From positions 1 through 64,000 of the forward strand of contig BFBT01000003.1 of the NCBI GenBank assembly GCA_003112755.1: a stretch of DNA of 64,000 nucleotides. Direction: 5' to 3'. Positions 45,570-53,848 of the stretch are shown piece after piece. The translations under genes were made by a program, and so were the position numbers. The stretch comes from Lawsonibacter asaccharolyticus. Its GTDB lineage: Bacteria; Bacillota; Clostridia; Oscillospirales; Oscillospiraceae. A model generated the notes under the pieces. The model had not been told where the DNA came from. It worked only from the letters and a program-made list of their open reading frames with translations, and ran no database searches. Positions within the stretch are counted from its first letter, which is position 1. The number at the start of each line of letters is the position of its first letter.

Positions 45570-46046
45570 TCATGTATCGTTCAGAAATCGCTTGCATCGC
45601 TGTAGGGCCCGATGGAGCCGGCTTCGGCAGGCCCCCTCCGATATCCCCAGCCGGTCCCCGATCTCCGCATAAGACAGCCGCTGTTCAAACCGCAGGATCA
45701 GGATCTCTCGGTCTTCTTTGGACAGCTGCTTGGGAAGGGCCAGTTCCAAAGGCATCTCCGGATCATTCACGGACAGGGATTCGATCACGGACTCCAGAGG
45801 CACCTCCGGATGGCTTTCGGAACGGCGCCGCTCATTGAAGATCAGGTTTTTCAGGGCAGTCATCAACCATCCCTCCGGTTTAGGATGCACCATCAACTCT
45901 TCTTTTCGGAAAAGCGCCAGCAGAAAGGCGTTCTGGACCAGGTCCTGTGTCTTCTCTATGCTGCCAGTCATGCGGTACGCCAGTTTAAACATTTTTTCAT
46001 ATTGCTTCTCATAAAGAGAACGAAAAAAACGCTCCGACGGGTCCAA
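45570..46046 (-). CDS. ECF-type RNA polymerase sigma factor
   Basis: 158 residues. Region 2: YEKMFKLAYRMTGSIEKTQD and LVQNAFLLALFRK. Region 4: LSKEDREILILRFEQRLSYA, then EIGDRLGISEGACRSRLHRA. It is between an XRE regulator and its presumed anti-sigma factor, all on the minus strand. Confidence 0.9.
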   Translation of the reverse strand: MDPSERFFRSLYEKQYEKMFKLAYRMTGSIEKTQDLVQNAFLLALFRKEELMVHPKPEGWLMTALKNLIFNERRRSESHPEVPLESVIESLSVNDPEMPLELALPKQLSKEDREILILRFEQRLSYAEIGDRLGISEGACRSRLHRALQRCKRFLNDT

Positions 46047-46068
46047 CAGGACTTCACCTCTTTGCTCT

Positions 46069-46404
46069 CTAATCTAATTCATAGTCTGCCAGCATACTGG
46101 TAAACTCCACAACAAGTCCCAGCCTTTTGGAATCCAGTTCACTGGTGAGCTGGTCCAGTCTCTGCTGGAGCGCAGTGCGCCTTGCGCTGACCAAGGTTTT
46201 CCCCAGGAGAGTATTGCAGTCGATTTGCAGCGCATCAGAAATTGCCACCAGAGTGGCGAGGCTCAGCTTCGTCCGTCCAGTCTCAATATGGCTGATATGC
46301 TGGTCTGATACATTGATGATCTCAGCCAGATCCTTTTGCCGCAGCCCACATATCCGGCGGTATTTTTGAATATTTTGACCGATTTCCAAATAATCCAATT
46401 CCAT
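46069..46404 (-). CDS. XRE-family regulator, first gene of the sigma operon
   Basis: 111 residues from MELDYLEIGQNIQKYRR. Helix-turn-helix: GLRQKDLAEIINVSDQHISH with IETGRTKLSLATLVAISDAL. The C-terminal about 40 residues form a helical tail with several Leu and Arg, perhaps for dimerisation. It may set basal expression of the sigma operon. Confidence 0.85.
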   Translation of the reverse strand: MELDYLEIGQNIQKYRRICGLRQKDLAEIINVSDQHISHIETGRTKLSLATLVAISDALQIDCNTLLGKTLVSARRTALQQRLDQLTSELDSKRLGLVVEFTSMLADYELD

Positions 46405-46556
46405 TATAGCATACTCTCCCACAGAATAGAAGTAAGCGGGCGGGACGATCTGTTTAAGATATAGTAGCGTAACGGATTGGATTTTATAATGGTTCAAAAA
46501 GGCGTTAATGCCTATATAAATATAAAATGTCACTTTTTTAACGATATGTGCAAAAA

Positions 46557-46593
46557 AGCTCCGCCACCGTTGGTAAAACGGTGGCGGAGCCTC
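46557..46593 (-). terminator. Terminator after the 154-residue gene
   Basis: The stem GCTCCGCCACCGTT / AACGGTGGCGGAGC with a TTTTTTG run on the minus strand. Confidence 0.85.
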
Positions 46594-46597
46594 CCCC

Positions 46598-47062
46598 TCA
46601 AATGTTGTTTTGCATCATATACTCCGCTACTTGGTATGCTATATTATGTGAAGAATGGGTATTGCAATAGTCTTCCAAGGATCTCTCCAAATCTGCGCGG
46701 GCTAACAGTTCCTCCATTCCATTGAAGTTAGCAGCAAGAGTTTCTATCCCGATGGACATGTCCCCCCATGCAAACACATCAATTAAATATGGGTAATTCA
46801 GGACAGTTTCCAAAAGCGCCGGAGTAGTCAGCCGTCGCAGAACACTGGTTTCGATTTGGCATAAACTTTTCTTTTCCGATGTTGATAGACTGGACCACTC
46901 AGGATCGCTTTGCGTGATGGGATATTCATATGGCTGGTCAATTGGAGCAAGTGTTTGGACATAGAGAATCCCTAAAATTATTGCTAAGATACAGCAACTG
47001 CATATAGGAATTGCATGCTTTGATCTTCTCATGCATGATGCAAACCAAAAATATTTAGGCAT
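46598..47062 (-). CDS. Membrane-anchored protein of unknown function
   Basis: 154 residues. N-terminal Cys-rich hydrophobic helix (HAIPICSCCILAIILGILYV) and an extracellular part with DPEWSSLSTSEKKSLCQIET and ALLETVLNYPYLIDVFAWGD. No family recognised. Single-gene unit with its own terminator; the initial ATG at 47062 has only a weak AGGGTC site. Confidence 0.55.
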   Translation of the reverse strand: MPKYFWFASCMRRSKHAIPICSCCILAIILGILYVQTLAPIDQPYEYPITQSDPEWSSLSTSEKKSLCQIETSVLRRLTTPALLETVLNYPYLIDVFAWGDMSIGIETLAANFNGMEELLARADLERSLEDYCNTHSSHNIAYQVAEYMMQNNI

Positions 47063-47100
47063 GTCTTCTGACCCTATGATAGCAGAAAATTTAAACTCGT

Positions 47101-47190
47101 TTATCTATTTTTTAACAACCATATAACGCCAGATACAGTGGCAATAGTCAATACTAGGTAAAGAAGAACAGTTATAATTCCCGTCTCCAT
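47101..47190 (-). CDS. 29-residue single-helix membrane peptide
   Basis: METGIITVLLYLVLTIATVS followed by GVIWLLKNR: one hydrophobic helix with a basic end. The ribosome site is weak. It lies 28 bases downstream of another small membrane peptide gene, which supports it. Confidence 0.35.
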   Translation of the reverse strand: METGIITVLLYLVLTIATVSGVIWLLKNR

Positions 47191-47218
47191 AAATTAATTA
47201 CCGGAGATAGTCAGAACA

Positions 47219-47365
47219 CTATGTTCCGTCTTCCAGGATGGTGGGCATTAGATATTCTTCTGTGGTCTCTGCATGACGTGCCTCCACCTCTGCATTTTGG
47301 ACAGTGAACCCAACACAGAACAACACCGCGATAGACACCAACACAAATACGACCAGTGCCTTCAT
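47219..47365 (-). CDS. 48-residue membrane or exported peptide
   Basis: MKALVVFVLVSIAVLFCVGF followed by TVQNAEVEARHAETTEEYLM. The start has a perfect AAAGGAGG site seven bases upstream, which strongly supports translation. N-terminal helix or signal peptide and a short acidic tail. The function is unknown. Confidence 0.6.
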   Translation of the reverse strand: MKALVVFVLVSIAVLFCVGFTVQNAEVEARHAETTEEYLMPTILEDGT

Positions 47366-47521
47366 TCCGATACCTCCTTTTCATTTTTGGGGAACTGCGT
47401 ATCATTTACCCATGGGAATCACCTGACCTTTTTCCTCAAAAGTACGCTTCTACCTATATATGTCGCATCACTTGACTTTTGTTTCTGCAAAATTTTATTT
47501 TGATTCGATTTTTCCGCGAAA

Positions 47522-47556
47522 AGCGGCTGGCCCGAGGTTGGGCCAGCCGCTTTCAC
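47522..47556 (-). terminator. Terminator after the AbrB-like gene
   Basis: The stem AGCGGCTGGCCC / GGGCCAGCCGCT followed by TTTTCGC on the minus strand. Confidence 0.75.
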
Positions 47557-47560
47557 TTAT

Positions 47561-47849
47561 TCAAAGATACCGGGGGAGCTCTCTCAAGTATGCCGCACTA
47601 TTTCCTTCACGTTGTTGGTTTTCGCTTGATGGCACAACGCCTTTATTGATATGAAGAAGCCCCCGTTGGCACACAGAGCAGACAATCCTTCCCCGGAAGA
47701 GGCGCGCCTTTCGGGTGCCGCCACAGAAGATGCAGGACATCTCCTGTCCATATTTCCGTCCGCCAGAAATTCAATGGAGCCACCGGGGATATTTCCATCT
47801 CCTTCCGCACCTGGATAGGAATGTACACCCGACCATTGTCATCCAGCAC
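47561..47849 (-). CDS. AbrB/SpoVT-like DNA-binding protein with zinc ribbon, frameshifted
   Basis: The N-terminus VLDDNGRVYIPIQVRKEMEI is the swapped-hairpin AbrB pattern. The expected continuation is split: FLADG lies in a second frame and KYGQEMSCIFCGGTRKARLF, then GRIVCSVCQRGLL, in a third. Two missing bases (near 47778 and 47766) would restore a single protein ending PRYL at 47561 with a four-Cys ribbon. The start GTG at 47849 is approximate. Downstream of the Rossmann-HTH gene on the same strand. Confidence 0.5.
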
Positions 47850-47882
47850 TCGGATATAGACTTCCGCTTCTCATCCTTCATT

Positions 47883-48998
47883 TCATTCTCTCCCTCTGCC
47901 TTTCGGGGCGGTGCCGTGCAGCCAGGGGGTGGGGACACTCACCACCTCCGGGGCGTTTTCCAGGTCCAGTACCACATGCCCCTCCGCACTGAGACAGCTG
48001 CCTGATGTCCGCTCCATACTCCCTCCGCAGAGTAGGACGTCCGCCATCTCCGCTACGGCCTGGCTCTCTCCATGGATTACCTGATGGAAGGCCGCCGCGT
48101 ATCGCCGCTCCACATCTCCCCTGGGCGTGACCAGCTCCATCCACGTTTCCCCTCTGCCGTTCTGGGCCAGATACCGCAGCAAGGCAGGGAACACCGGGGC
48201 GCAGGTGGCCTCGTCCACCAGGAATCGGACGTTATGCCGGAAGCAGATCATTTGGAGCAACGCGAGAAAACGGTCGATCACTTCAAACACCACGTCCGGC
48301 CCCGCCTTCAGGTGCATCAATCCCACCACCAGGGGGAGGGCCCCCTCCCGGCGCATCATCTCATACCGGGCGATGAGCTGCTTCAGCAGGGCGACCCGGG
48401 TTTTGTACGCCATCTTGGACAAGGACGCTGTGGAGATACCGAGCTCTTCTGAGACCGCCCGGCGCTGCACACGGTCCCCGGCCTGGAAAACCAGCCGCTC
48501 TTCCCGCGGCAGGGCCCGGATGCGCTCTTTCAGATAGGCGGCGGTGTCCGGGTCGGTGACGTCCAGCACAGTCAGTCTCCTCCGGCGCCGGACGGAGGAG
48601 AGGATCTGCGCCTCTTCCCCCCGCAGCTCCAGGTACACATAGGAGATCAGGCAGTCGCACCGGCGTAGGATAGCCTGGAGCAGCCTGTGACGGCCCATAT
48701 CGGGGCTGTTGTCCAGCACCGGGATACGGATGATCCGGTCAAAAACGCAGCAGGCCGCTGGTTCCTCCTGCCATTGGGCGCTGACCGCCAGAGTCAGGGT
48801 GACAATCCTGTCTGGATGCCGCCCCTTGATCCGCAGGGCGGCCGCCGCGCAGGCCCTCGGAAATTCACCAAACCACCCGGGGAAATACAGCTCCATTTCC
48901 CCGTGAGCGGCCAGGATCTCCTCCAGGGCCTCCTCAATCCGCTGCGTGACCTCATCATATATACGGAAGGGGTCGCCTAAGAAAGTGCAAACTTTCAT
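47883..48998 (-). CDS. Rossmann-like (SLOG-type?) protein with central sigma-4-like HTH
   Basis: 371 residues from MKVCTFLGDPFRIYDEVTQR. The N-terminal about 150 residues have the rhythm of DUF1273/YpsA-like SLOG domains (HGEMELYFPGWFGEFPRACA, CDCLISYVYLEL, LTVLDVTDPDTA). A central RALPREERLVFQAGDRVQRR, then AVSEELGISTASLSKMAYKT, is sigma-region-4-like. The C-terminal part (GLMHLKAGPDVVFEVIDRFL ... VAEMADVLLCGGS) looks like a second Rossmann-type half. I do not recognise this combination. A 16-bp palindrome lies upstream. Family assignment is tentative. Confidence 0.55.
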   Translation of the reverse strand: MKVCTFLGDPFRIYDEVTQRIEEALEEILAAHGEMELYFPGWFGEFPRACAAAALRIKGRHPDRIVTLTLAVSAQWQEEPAACCVFDRIIRIPVLDNSPDMGRHRLLQAILRRCDCLISYVYLELRGEEAQILSSVRRRRRLTVLDVTDPDTAAYLKERIRALPREERLVFQAGDRVQRRAVSEELGISTASLSKMAYKTRVALLKQLIARYEMMRREGALPLVVGLMHLKAGPDVVFEVIDRFLALLQMICFRHNVRFLVDEATCAPVFPALLRYLAQNGRGETWMELVTPRGDVERRYAAAFHQVIHGESQAVAEMADVLLCGGSMERTSGSCLSAEGHVVLDLENAPEVVSVPTPWLHGTAPKGRGRE

Positions 48999-49025
48999 TC
49001 TCACTCACTTCTTTTTATCTCCCTG

Positions 49026-49041
49026 TGCCCGTGCACGGGCA
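49026..49041. promoter_or_regulatory. 16-bp perfect palindrome between divergent genes
   Basis: TGCCCGTGCACGGGCA, 28 bases upstream of the Rossmann-HTH gene start. A candidate operator for that protein. Confidence 0.4.
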
Positions 49042-49055
49042 TAGTGGGCAAATTT

Positions 49056-49105
49056 TATTGCTATCATGGATAAGTCAAATTCAATGGCATATCCTAAAGA
49101 TAGCA
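49056..49105 (+). promoter_or_regulatory. XRE operator pair upstream of the 85-residue regulator
   Basis: TATTGCTATCATG (49056-49068) and GATAGCA (49099-49105). TGCTATC and GATAGCA are reverse complements 39 bases apart start to start. The same arrangement occurs at 51612-51663. Confidence 0.55.
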
Positions 49106-49117
49106 AGGTAGTTCATT

Positions 49118-49375
49118 ATGAAAGACGACTATTCTGAGATCATTGTCAACAGAATTCTATCACTGTGTAAGCAACGGGATATTTCTATATATCAACTGTC
49201 CATTATGAGTGGTGTGAGCCATTCGACGATTGATAATCTAGTCAACCGCAAGACATATAACCCGAAAATCAAAACGCTCCATAAAATTGCCTTGGCGTTT
49301 GGATTTACTCTGGCCGAATTGGTTGACTTTCCTGAGTTGAATGACTTTTCATTTGAAGACGAAGGTGATTCTTAA
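49118..49375 (+). CDS. Small XRE-family regulator
   Basis: 85 residues: an almost bare helix-turn-helix, ISIYQLSIMSGVSHSTIDNL and VNRKTYNPKIKTLHKIALAF, with acidic tail DFSFEDEGDS. Close paralogue of the 87-residue protein at 51666. The upstream inverted half-sites suggest autoregulation. Confidence 0.88.
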   Translation: MKDDYSEIIVNRILSLCKQRDISIYQLSIMSGVSHSTIDNLVNRKTYNPKIKTLHKIALAFGFTLAELVDFPELNDFSFEDEGDS

Positions 49376-49406
49376 AAATTATGTAGTGTCCTGCACCTTG
49401 AGTTGA

Positions 49407-49440
49407 GTGTATCCTCTTAACGAGAGGATACACTTTTATA
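49407..49440 (+). terminator. Terminator after the XRE gene
   Basis: The stem GTGTATCCTCT / AGAGGATACAC with TTAACG loop and TTTTATATTTT tail. Confidence 0.85.
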
Positions 49441-49636
49441 TTTTCCCTTAGTATAACATACATTTTAATCTATTGGTACAATTTTTTCAAGTACATATAG
49501 AAAATATACGAATTACTTACCTTGGGATATTCTTTAAACAATATAGTACTTATAGTACAAGCGAATTCCGTGCTAAAAATTTTAGACCAAAGAGGAAATA
49601 AATTGCCACCCCCACACAAAAGAAAGGACGATTGTT

Positions 49637-50008
49637 TTGGCTGACAAAGGACAAAACATGGAATTAAACCTTGAACTGGGCCAGCGGGTAAAAGAGCTGC
49701 GTGAAGCACTCAATTTATCTCGAAAAGACTTAGCTGAATTGCTTGATATTTCCGATTATTTTTTAGTTGAAATTGAACTTGGCAGACGGGGCGTTTCAAA
49801 TGTAACTTTATGTAAGTTAGCGGATGCCCTATGTACCACAACGGATTATTTATTAAGGGGTATCCATGGGCCTTCCGATATTAAGTCGATAACCGCTCTT
49901 CTGGAATCTGTTGATGAGCCGTTGTTGCATAGTGCCGAGCGATTGTTAAAAGAGTATATCAATGGTATCCACTATATAAGAGCAAAAGAACGGGATAAAA
50001 TAACCTAA
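49637..50008 (+). CDS. XRE-family regulator
   Basis: 123 residues from a TTG at 49637 after AGAAAGGA; an in-frame ATG is at 49658. HTH: LGQRVKELREALNLSRKDLA, ELLDISDYFLVEIELGRRG. The C-terminal helix (ESVDEPLLHSAERLLKEYIN) is probably for dimerisation. No adjacent toxin or operon partner. Confidence 0.85.
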   Translation: MADKGQNMELNLELGQRVKELREALNLSRKDLAELLDISDYFLVEIELGRRGVSNVTLCKLADALCTTTDYLLRGIHGPSDIKSITALLESVDEPLLHSAERLLKEYINGIHYIRAKERDKIT

Positions 50009-50156
50009 TTACACAAGTAACTAGACTACAAGATGATACAGCAAATTTATTGTACAAAATCCTAGAGACTCAATAATTATTACAACATACAAAACTCATA
50101 TAAACTCAATTGGATTCCCTGTATTTCTATCATTTTGATATAGCAAGGCATCCAAA

Positions 50157-50196
50157 CGGAAACGGCTGACCGGTTCTCCGGCCAGCCGTTTCCGTA
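50157..50196 (-). terminator. Terminator of the 280-residue gene unit
   Basis: The stem CGGAAACGGCTG / CAGCCGTTTCCG, T-rich on both sides. Confidence 0.75.
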
Positions 50197-50244
50197 ATTA
50201 TTATGAAAAATCTTGTCGCTGTGAATACCCACCACCGCTTGACC

Positions 50245-51087
50245 CTATTCAGGCACCGCAGGCGGGAACTGATAGAAACTGGTCCCAGCGCCCGGAGTAT
50301 ATGAGAACTCTTTCAAAAGGTCTAAATCATCGTCGAAAATTTTTCGAGCATAGTCCGGGTCAAAGTCCAGAATTGCGTTTTTCAGGGCAGGTATATTGAT
50401 TTTCGGCTCCCACGTCTTCTTTGACCTGTAATCCAGCAGTTCATAGAGGGGGATGCAGCTGGCCTCATATCTGTAAAACCGGAACCCGCAGGTGTTGTCA
50501 ATCCCACTTTTGCGGTCACGCTCTGTAAGCTGAGCCAATTCCAGCGTCTCATCGCGCAAATCATCGCCCATGGGGTAGGCTATTGCCAGTACCCACCCAG
50601 CGTCTCTTGTTTCGAGCCAATAAAGCCCGTTCCACAGCTTTTCCAATCTGATAGGCTCACCCCACGGGGTCTCGTTCGGAATTGGAAATTCTCCAAAATA
50701 TTCTGGACAGACCTCCATCCCTCGTGCTTCCTCTTCAATCAGGGTCTCACCCTCCGGCAGGGGCAGTCCATGATCTGTAAGATATCTGCTGATCTCATAG
50801 TTTATGACGTGTCTGCCTCTGTCAAAATAATCATCATTATGAAAGACAACTGCCTTTGCGAATGGCAGCGCCTCACCATAGTGCATTACTTTTGACGAAA
50901 CCACTGGCGAACTTCTCATTACCAAAATATATTCTGCGCTAAAAAGTAGACTTCTTCTGGAAACACCGGTCCTAATGAAATAAACTCCAGGATATCTCTC
51001 TTCGGCGCACCTGATCGCACCATATCGCTCCTCAAAGCTGCTGCGCTCAAAAGGAAGATTTAGCGTCTCTTTTACAGTGTTCACCAT
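50245..51087 (-). CDS. Hypothetical protein
   Basis: 280 residues, soluble, acidic, with many aromatic residues: FERSSFEERYGAIRCAEERY, KAVVFHNDDYFDRGRHVINY, WNGLYWLETRDAGWVLAIAY, CGFRFYRYEASCIPLYELL. No family recognised. The style (single-domain, acidic, co-transcribed with another small soluble gene) resembles orphan immunity proteins, but nothing proves it. Confidence 0.65.
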   Translation of the reverse strand: MVNTVKETLNLPFERSSFEERYGAIRCAEERYPGVYFIRTGVSRRSLLFSAEYILVMRSSPVVSSKVMHYGEALPFAKAVVFHNDDYFDRGRHVINYEISRYLTDHGLPLPEGETLIEEEARGMEVCPEYFGEFPIPNETPWGEPIRLEKLWNGLYWLETRDAGWVLAIAYPMGDDLRDETLELAQLTERDRKSGIDNTCGFRFYRYEASCIPLYELLDYRSKKTWEPKINIPALKNAILDFDPDYARKIFDDDLDLLKEFSYTPGAGTSFYQFPPAVPE

Positions 51088-51111
51088 AACTCCCCCATCA
51101 AATCCTCACCA

Positions 51112-51513
51112 TTAATCCTCTATTGCATTGTGTGGGTAATCTATCAGGTATCTGTCCAGGAAAAGTAAATACTCCTCTGCATCCGGTCCCATTGCTCCCA
51201 GGATCTTTGTGACTCGGCGGCGCACCTCTTCAGTCTCGGCCTCTGATAGTTTCAAAAAATAGTGTTTCGTTTCGCGGTCCTCAAACCGGACATCATTGAT
51301 GACCTCGTTGATCAGGACATCCATCATTTGGGCGGCAGAGCGAATGACGATCAATCCCTCGCCATCGTCCGGGTCCTCGACCTTTATTCGGATAAAGCCA
51401 ACCTTTTCGGAGTATATGATATCAAAGAACCAGTGCGCCCGTATATATTCTTGAAATACTGAGAGAATACGGTCCAGTTGCTTCTTTTCTTCTGCTGAGT
51501 AAGTCACTTTCAT
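51112..51513 (-). CDS. Hypothetical protein
   Basis: About 133 residues from MKVTYSAEEKKQLDRILSVF, with GGAGAG close upstream. Acidic alpha/beta protein (YSEKVGFIRIKVEDPDDGEG, FEDRETKHYFLKLSEAETEE). It lies 25 bases upstream of the 280-residue gene and is probably co-transcribed. An upstream in-frame ATG at 51531 is possible. No family recognised. Confidence 0.65.
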   Translation of the reverse strand: MKVTYSAEEKKQLDRILSVFQEYIRAHWFFDIIYSEKVGFIRIKVEDPDDGEGLIVIRSAAQMMDVLINEVINDVRFEDRETKHYFLKLSEAETEEVRRRVTKILGAMGPDAEEYLLFLDRYLIDYPHNAIED

Positions 51514-51611
51514 CTCTCCTGTCACAACCATAACACATCCAGGATGGAGGGCTGTGCTTGATTCTAAATTCCTGCTCGAATTACTCGTATTCGGGTAATT
51601 CAGGGTATTGT

Positions 51612-51663
51612 TATTGCTATCATGAAAGCATGATCCTTGGATAAGGAGGGCTTTCAGATAGCA
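51612..51663 (+). promoter_or_regulatory. XRE operator pair upstream of the 87-residue regulator
   Basis: TATTGCTATCATG (51612-51624) and GATAGCA (51657-51663), matching the pair before the paralogous gene at 49118. Confidence 0.55.
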
Positions 51664-51665
51664 CA

Positions 51666-51929
51666 ATGGAAATGGATCTTGAATATGCTCAGATTCTTGT
51701 AGATAGGATCTTGTCGCTTTGCAGAGCCAAAGGGATCACAATCAACAAGCTATCTGAAATGAGCGGAGTCAGCCAGTCAACGCTGGATAATCTGGTAAAT
51801 GGCAGGACATTTAATCCCAGAATCCGCACACTTCACAGAATTGCACTTGCATTCAGCATGACCGTAGCGGAGTTTCTGGATTTCCAATCGTTAAACGACT
51901 ACTCTTTTGAAGACTCCACAGATGAATGA
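51666..51929 (+). CDS. Small XRE-family regulator
   Basis: 87 residues. ITINKLSEMSGVSQSTLDNL and VNGRTFNPRIRTLHRIALAF; acidic tail NDYSFEDSTDE. About 60% alike by eye to the protein at 49118. It is divergent from the two hypothetical genes to its left, which it may control. Confidence 0.88.
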   Translation: MEMDLEYAQILVDRILSLCRAKGITINKLSEMSGVSQSTLDNLVNGRTFNPRIRTLHRIALAFSMTVAEFLDFQSLNDYSFEDSTDE

Positions 51930-51932
51930 GGG

Positions 51933-51964
51933 CAGGCACATCAGTCGTTGTGTCTGTCTTTTTT
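51933..51964 (+). terminator. Terminator after the XRE gene
   Basis: The stem CAGGCAC / GTGTCTG with TCTTTTTTT tail. Confidence 0.7.
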
Positions 51965-52286
51965 TGCTGCCCCAATATTGCGGGAACTCCTAGCTTGTAG
52001 GCTGCCCCGTCGAAGACGGTCGCCTCGCTTCTATTATATATTGTGAAGCGGTGCAATGCTAGGCCAAGAACAGTAAAATTCAAACATTGAGGACAGCTGT
52101 GGAATCAGTCCACAGGGATTCGACTTGGACCTGACTTGTGAACAGTTTCCTCATTTGATTCAAATCATAACCACCGACCAGTGGTTTTCGCTTATAACAA
52201 GGAAAGAGCTGTTGCAGAATGATCTCGTTCTACAGTGGCTTCTTTTATTTTTTATCTGAGTTCGTTCCACTCTGATTCATCATCTG
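51965..52286. other. Gene-free stretch
   Basis: About 320 bases without a supportable gene, RNA or repeat; short frames lack ribosome sites. Confidence 0.4.
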
Positions 52287-52706
52287 TCATTCAGCATCAA
52301 AAGCAGTCCCCGACAACGACAGCAAATTATGAACGGGGATCTGCTCTCCGCTCTCCAGAATCAGGACCTCCCTGTAAGTGTCAATTTTGCGGACTGTCCC
52401 GGTGGCGGTCAGATATTCCCCGCCCTCCTTTTTCCCGTCTGGACGGAACCAGGTCACCGTTACCTCTGGATGCTAATCCAGCAGCCCGGCCAGCACCCGG
52501 AGCTGCCCGTTCAGTTCTGCCTGGACACCCTCGTCCAACTCTTTTTGCGGCTGGGTCAACCGCCCCGCCTCCTGAAGGACCGCATCGTTGCCACTCAAGG
52601 CTGCAAAGGGAGAAAACTGCGCCGCCCGATCATGGCGGGACATCTGAGGGTGGAGCGCGGAGACATGATGGGGTAAGCAGAGCATATCGTCATATTTTCC
52701 GCTCAT
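52287..52706 (-). pseudogene. YolD-like protein interrupted by an in-frame TAG
   Basis: YDDMLCLPHHVSALHPQMSR and DRAAQFSPFAALSGNDAV are the YolD-family opening. At about residue 77 the frame hits TAG, then continues in the same frame with HPEVTVTWFRPDGKKEGGEY and ILESGEQIPVHNLLSLSG, the normal second half. A single nonsense mutation explains this. YolD genes accompany Y-family polymerases in Firmicutes, as here. Confidence 0.75.
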
Positions 52707-52708
52707 AC

Positions 52709-53758
52709 CTAGCGCCCCCCGCTCTTCTGATTCCGCTCGCGGCTGGTGGCGCCGTCCTCCAGCGCGGTTCCCTTCAAAATGACGTTCCTGCCGAATTTCC
52801 TCTTGATATCCAGCACAGTGCTCTGAATCTTTTTCTCCCGCACCTGCTCTGCCAACTCCCGGCGCTTCTCCTCCTGCATGGCCTCATAGTCCACAAACAG
52901 ATCCATCTACTCACCGGCGTGATCGATCAGCAGCTCCACATTAATCCCGAACAACTTATAGAGCAGGTCTTCATTGTGCAGGTCACCCGGGCCGCTGAGG
53001 GAGCAGCGCGCGATGTCCCCCATCGTATAAATGCCGTGCTCTGCCAGCCTTTTCCCATATACCCCGGCCCTACCCGCCAAAAATCTGTAATAGGGCGATG
53101 GGACCACAGGAGCTGCCGGTAGCTCAGCTCATTCAGCCTCGCGATGCGGACGCCGTCCTTGTCCGGCCGGATATGTTTGAAGACGATGTCCAGCGCAGCT
53201 TTGCAGAGGTAGAGGTTGGGACCAATCCCTGCGGTGACGGTAATTCCAGTGGTGTCAAGCACATCTTTGACCACCCGCTTTGCGAATTCCCACGGGGCCA
53301 GGCCGGTAGTCTGAAGATAGGGGGTGATGTCCATGAACACCTCGTCGATGGAATAGGGGTGGATGTCTTCCGGCGCCACATGGCGGAGGTACACCTGATA
53401 TATGCGGGCGCTCCACTCCATGTAACGGGCCATGCGCGGCGGGGCCACGATATAATCCAGCTCCAGCGCAGGATTGGCTCTCAGCTCCAGATCATTACTG
53501 GAAGAGCCGGAAAAGACGTGGCTGGGAACCCGCTGCCATCGCTGAGCGTTGATCTCCCGGACCTTCTGGATCACTTCAAAGAGCCGGAATCCCATACGCT
53601 TTCAGCGCCGGCGTGACGGCCAGACAGATGGTTTTCTCCGTGCGGGTCAGATCTGCTACCACAAGGTTGGTGGTCATGGGGTCCAGCCCCCGCTCCACGC
53701 ACTCCACCGAGGCGTAGAATCTCTTCAGATCCACCACAAGATATGTTCTTGCTTCCAT
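52709..53758 (-). pseudogene. Y-family DNA polymerase (UmuC/DinB-like), decayed
   Basis: Start MEARTYLVVDLKRFYASVEC at 53758 (metal-binding Asp in VVDLKRFYASVE). The frame shifts near 53590, then VIQKVREINAQRWQRVPSHV and IHPYSIDEVFMDITPYL (catalytic S-I-D-E) follow, and TAGIGPNLYLCKAALDI. It shifts again near 53080, then GDLHNEDLLYKLFGINVELL and IDHAGE reach a TAG at 52907. The little-finger region of about 150 residues is missing. The tail resumes as MDLFVDYEAMQEEKRRELAE ... DIKRKFGRNVILKGTALEDG. Frameshifts plus an internal deletion indicate true decay. Confidence 0.8.
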
Positions 53759-53848
53759 CCCTCGGCCTCCTTCGTTGATAGCATATCCTAGCACTTTAAT
53801 TATATCATGAGATAAAGATCCACAGCAATACGTACTCCTCTTTTGAAT

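Noticed and set aside
50245..51513. A toxin-immunity pair.
   Set aside because: Neither protein shows a toxin domain, export signal or known immunity family; only the general style is suggestive.
52476..52478. The in-frame TAG in the YolD gene as a recoded (pyrrolysine-type) codon.
   Set aside because: The neighbouring polymerase is also broken and no pyl genes are in view, so a nonsense mutation is simpler.
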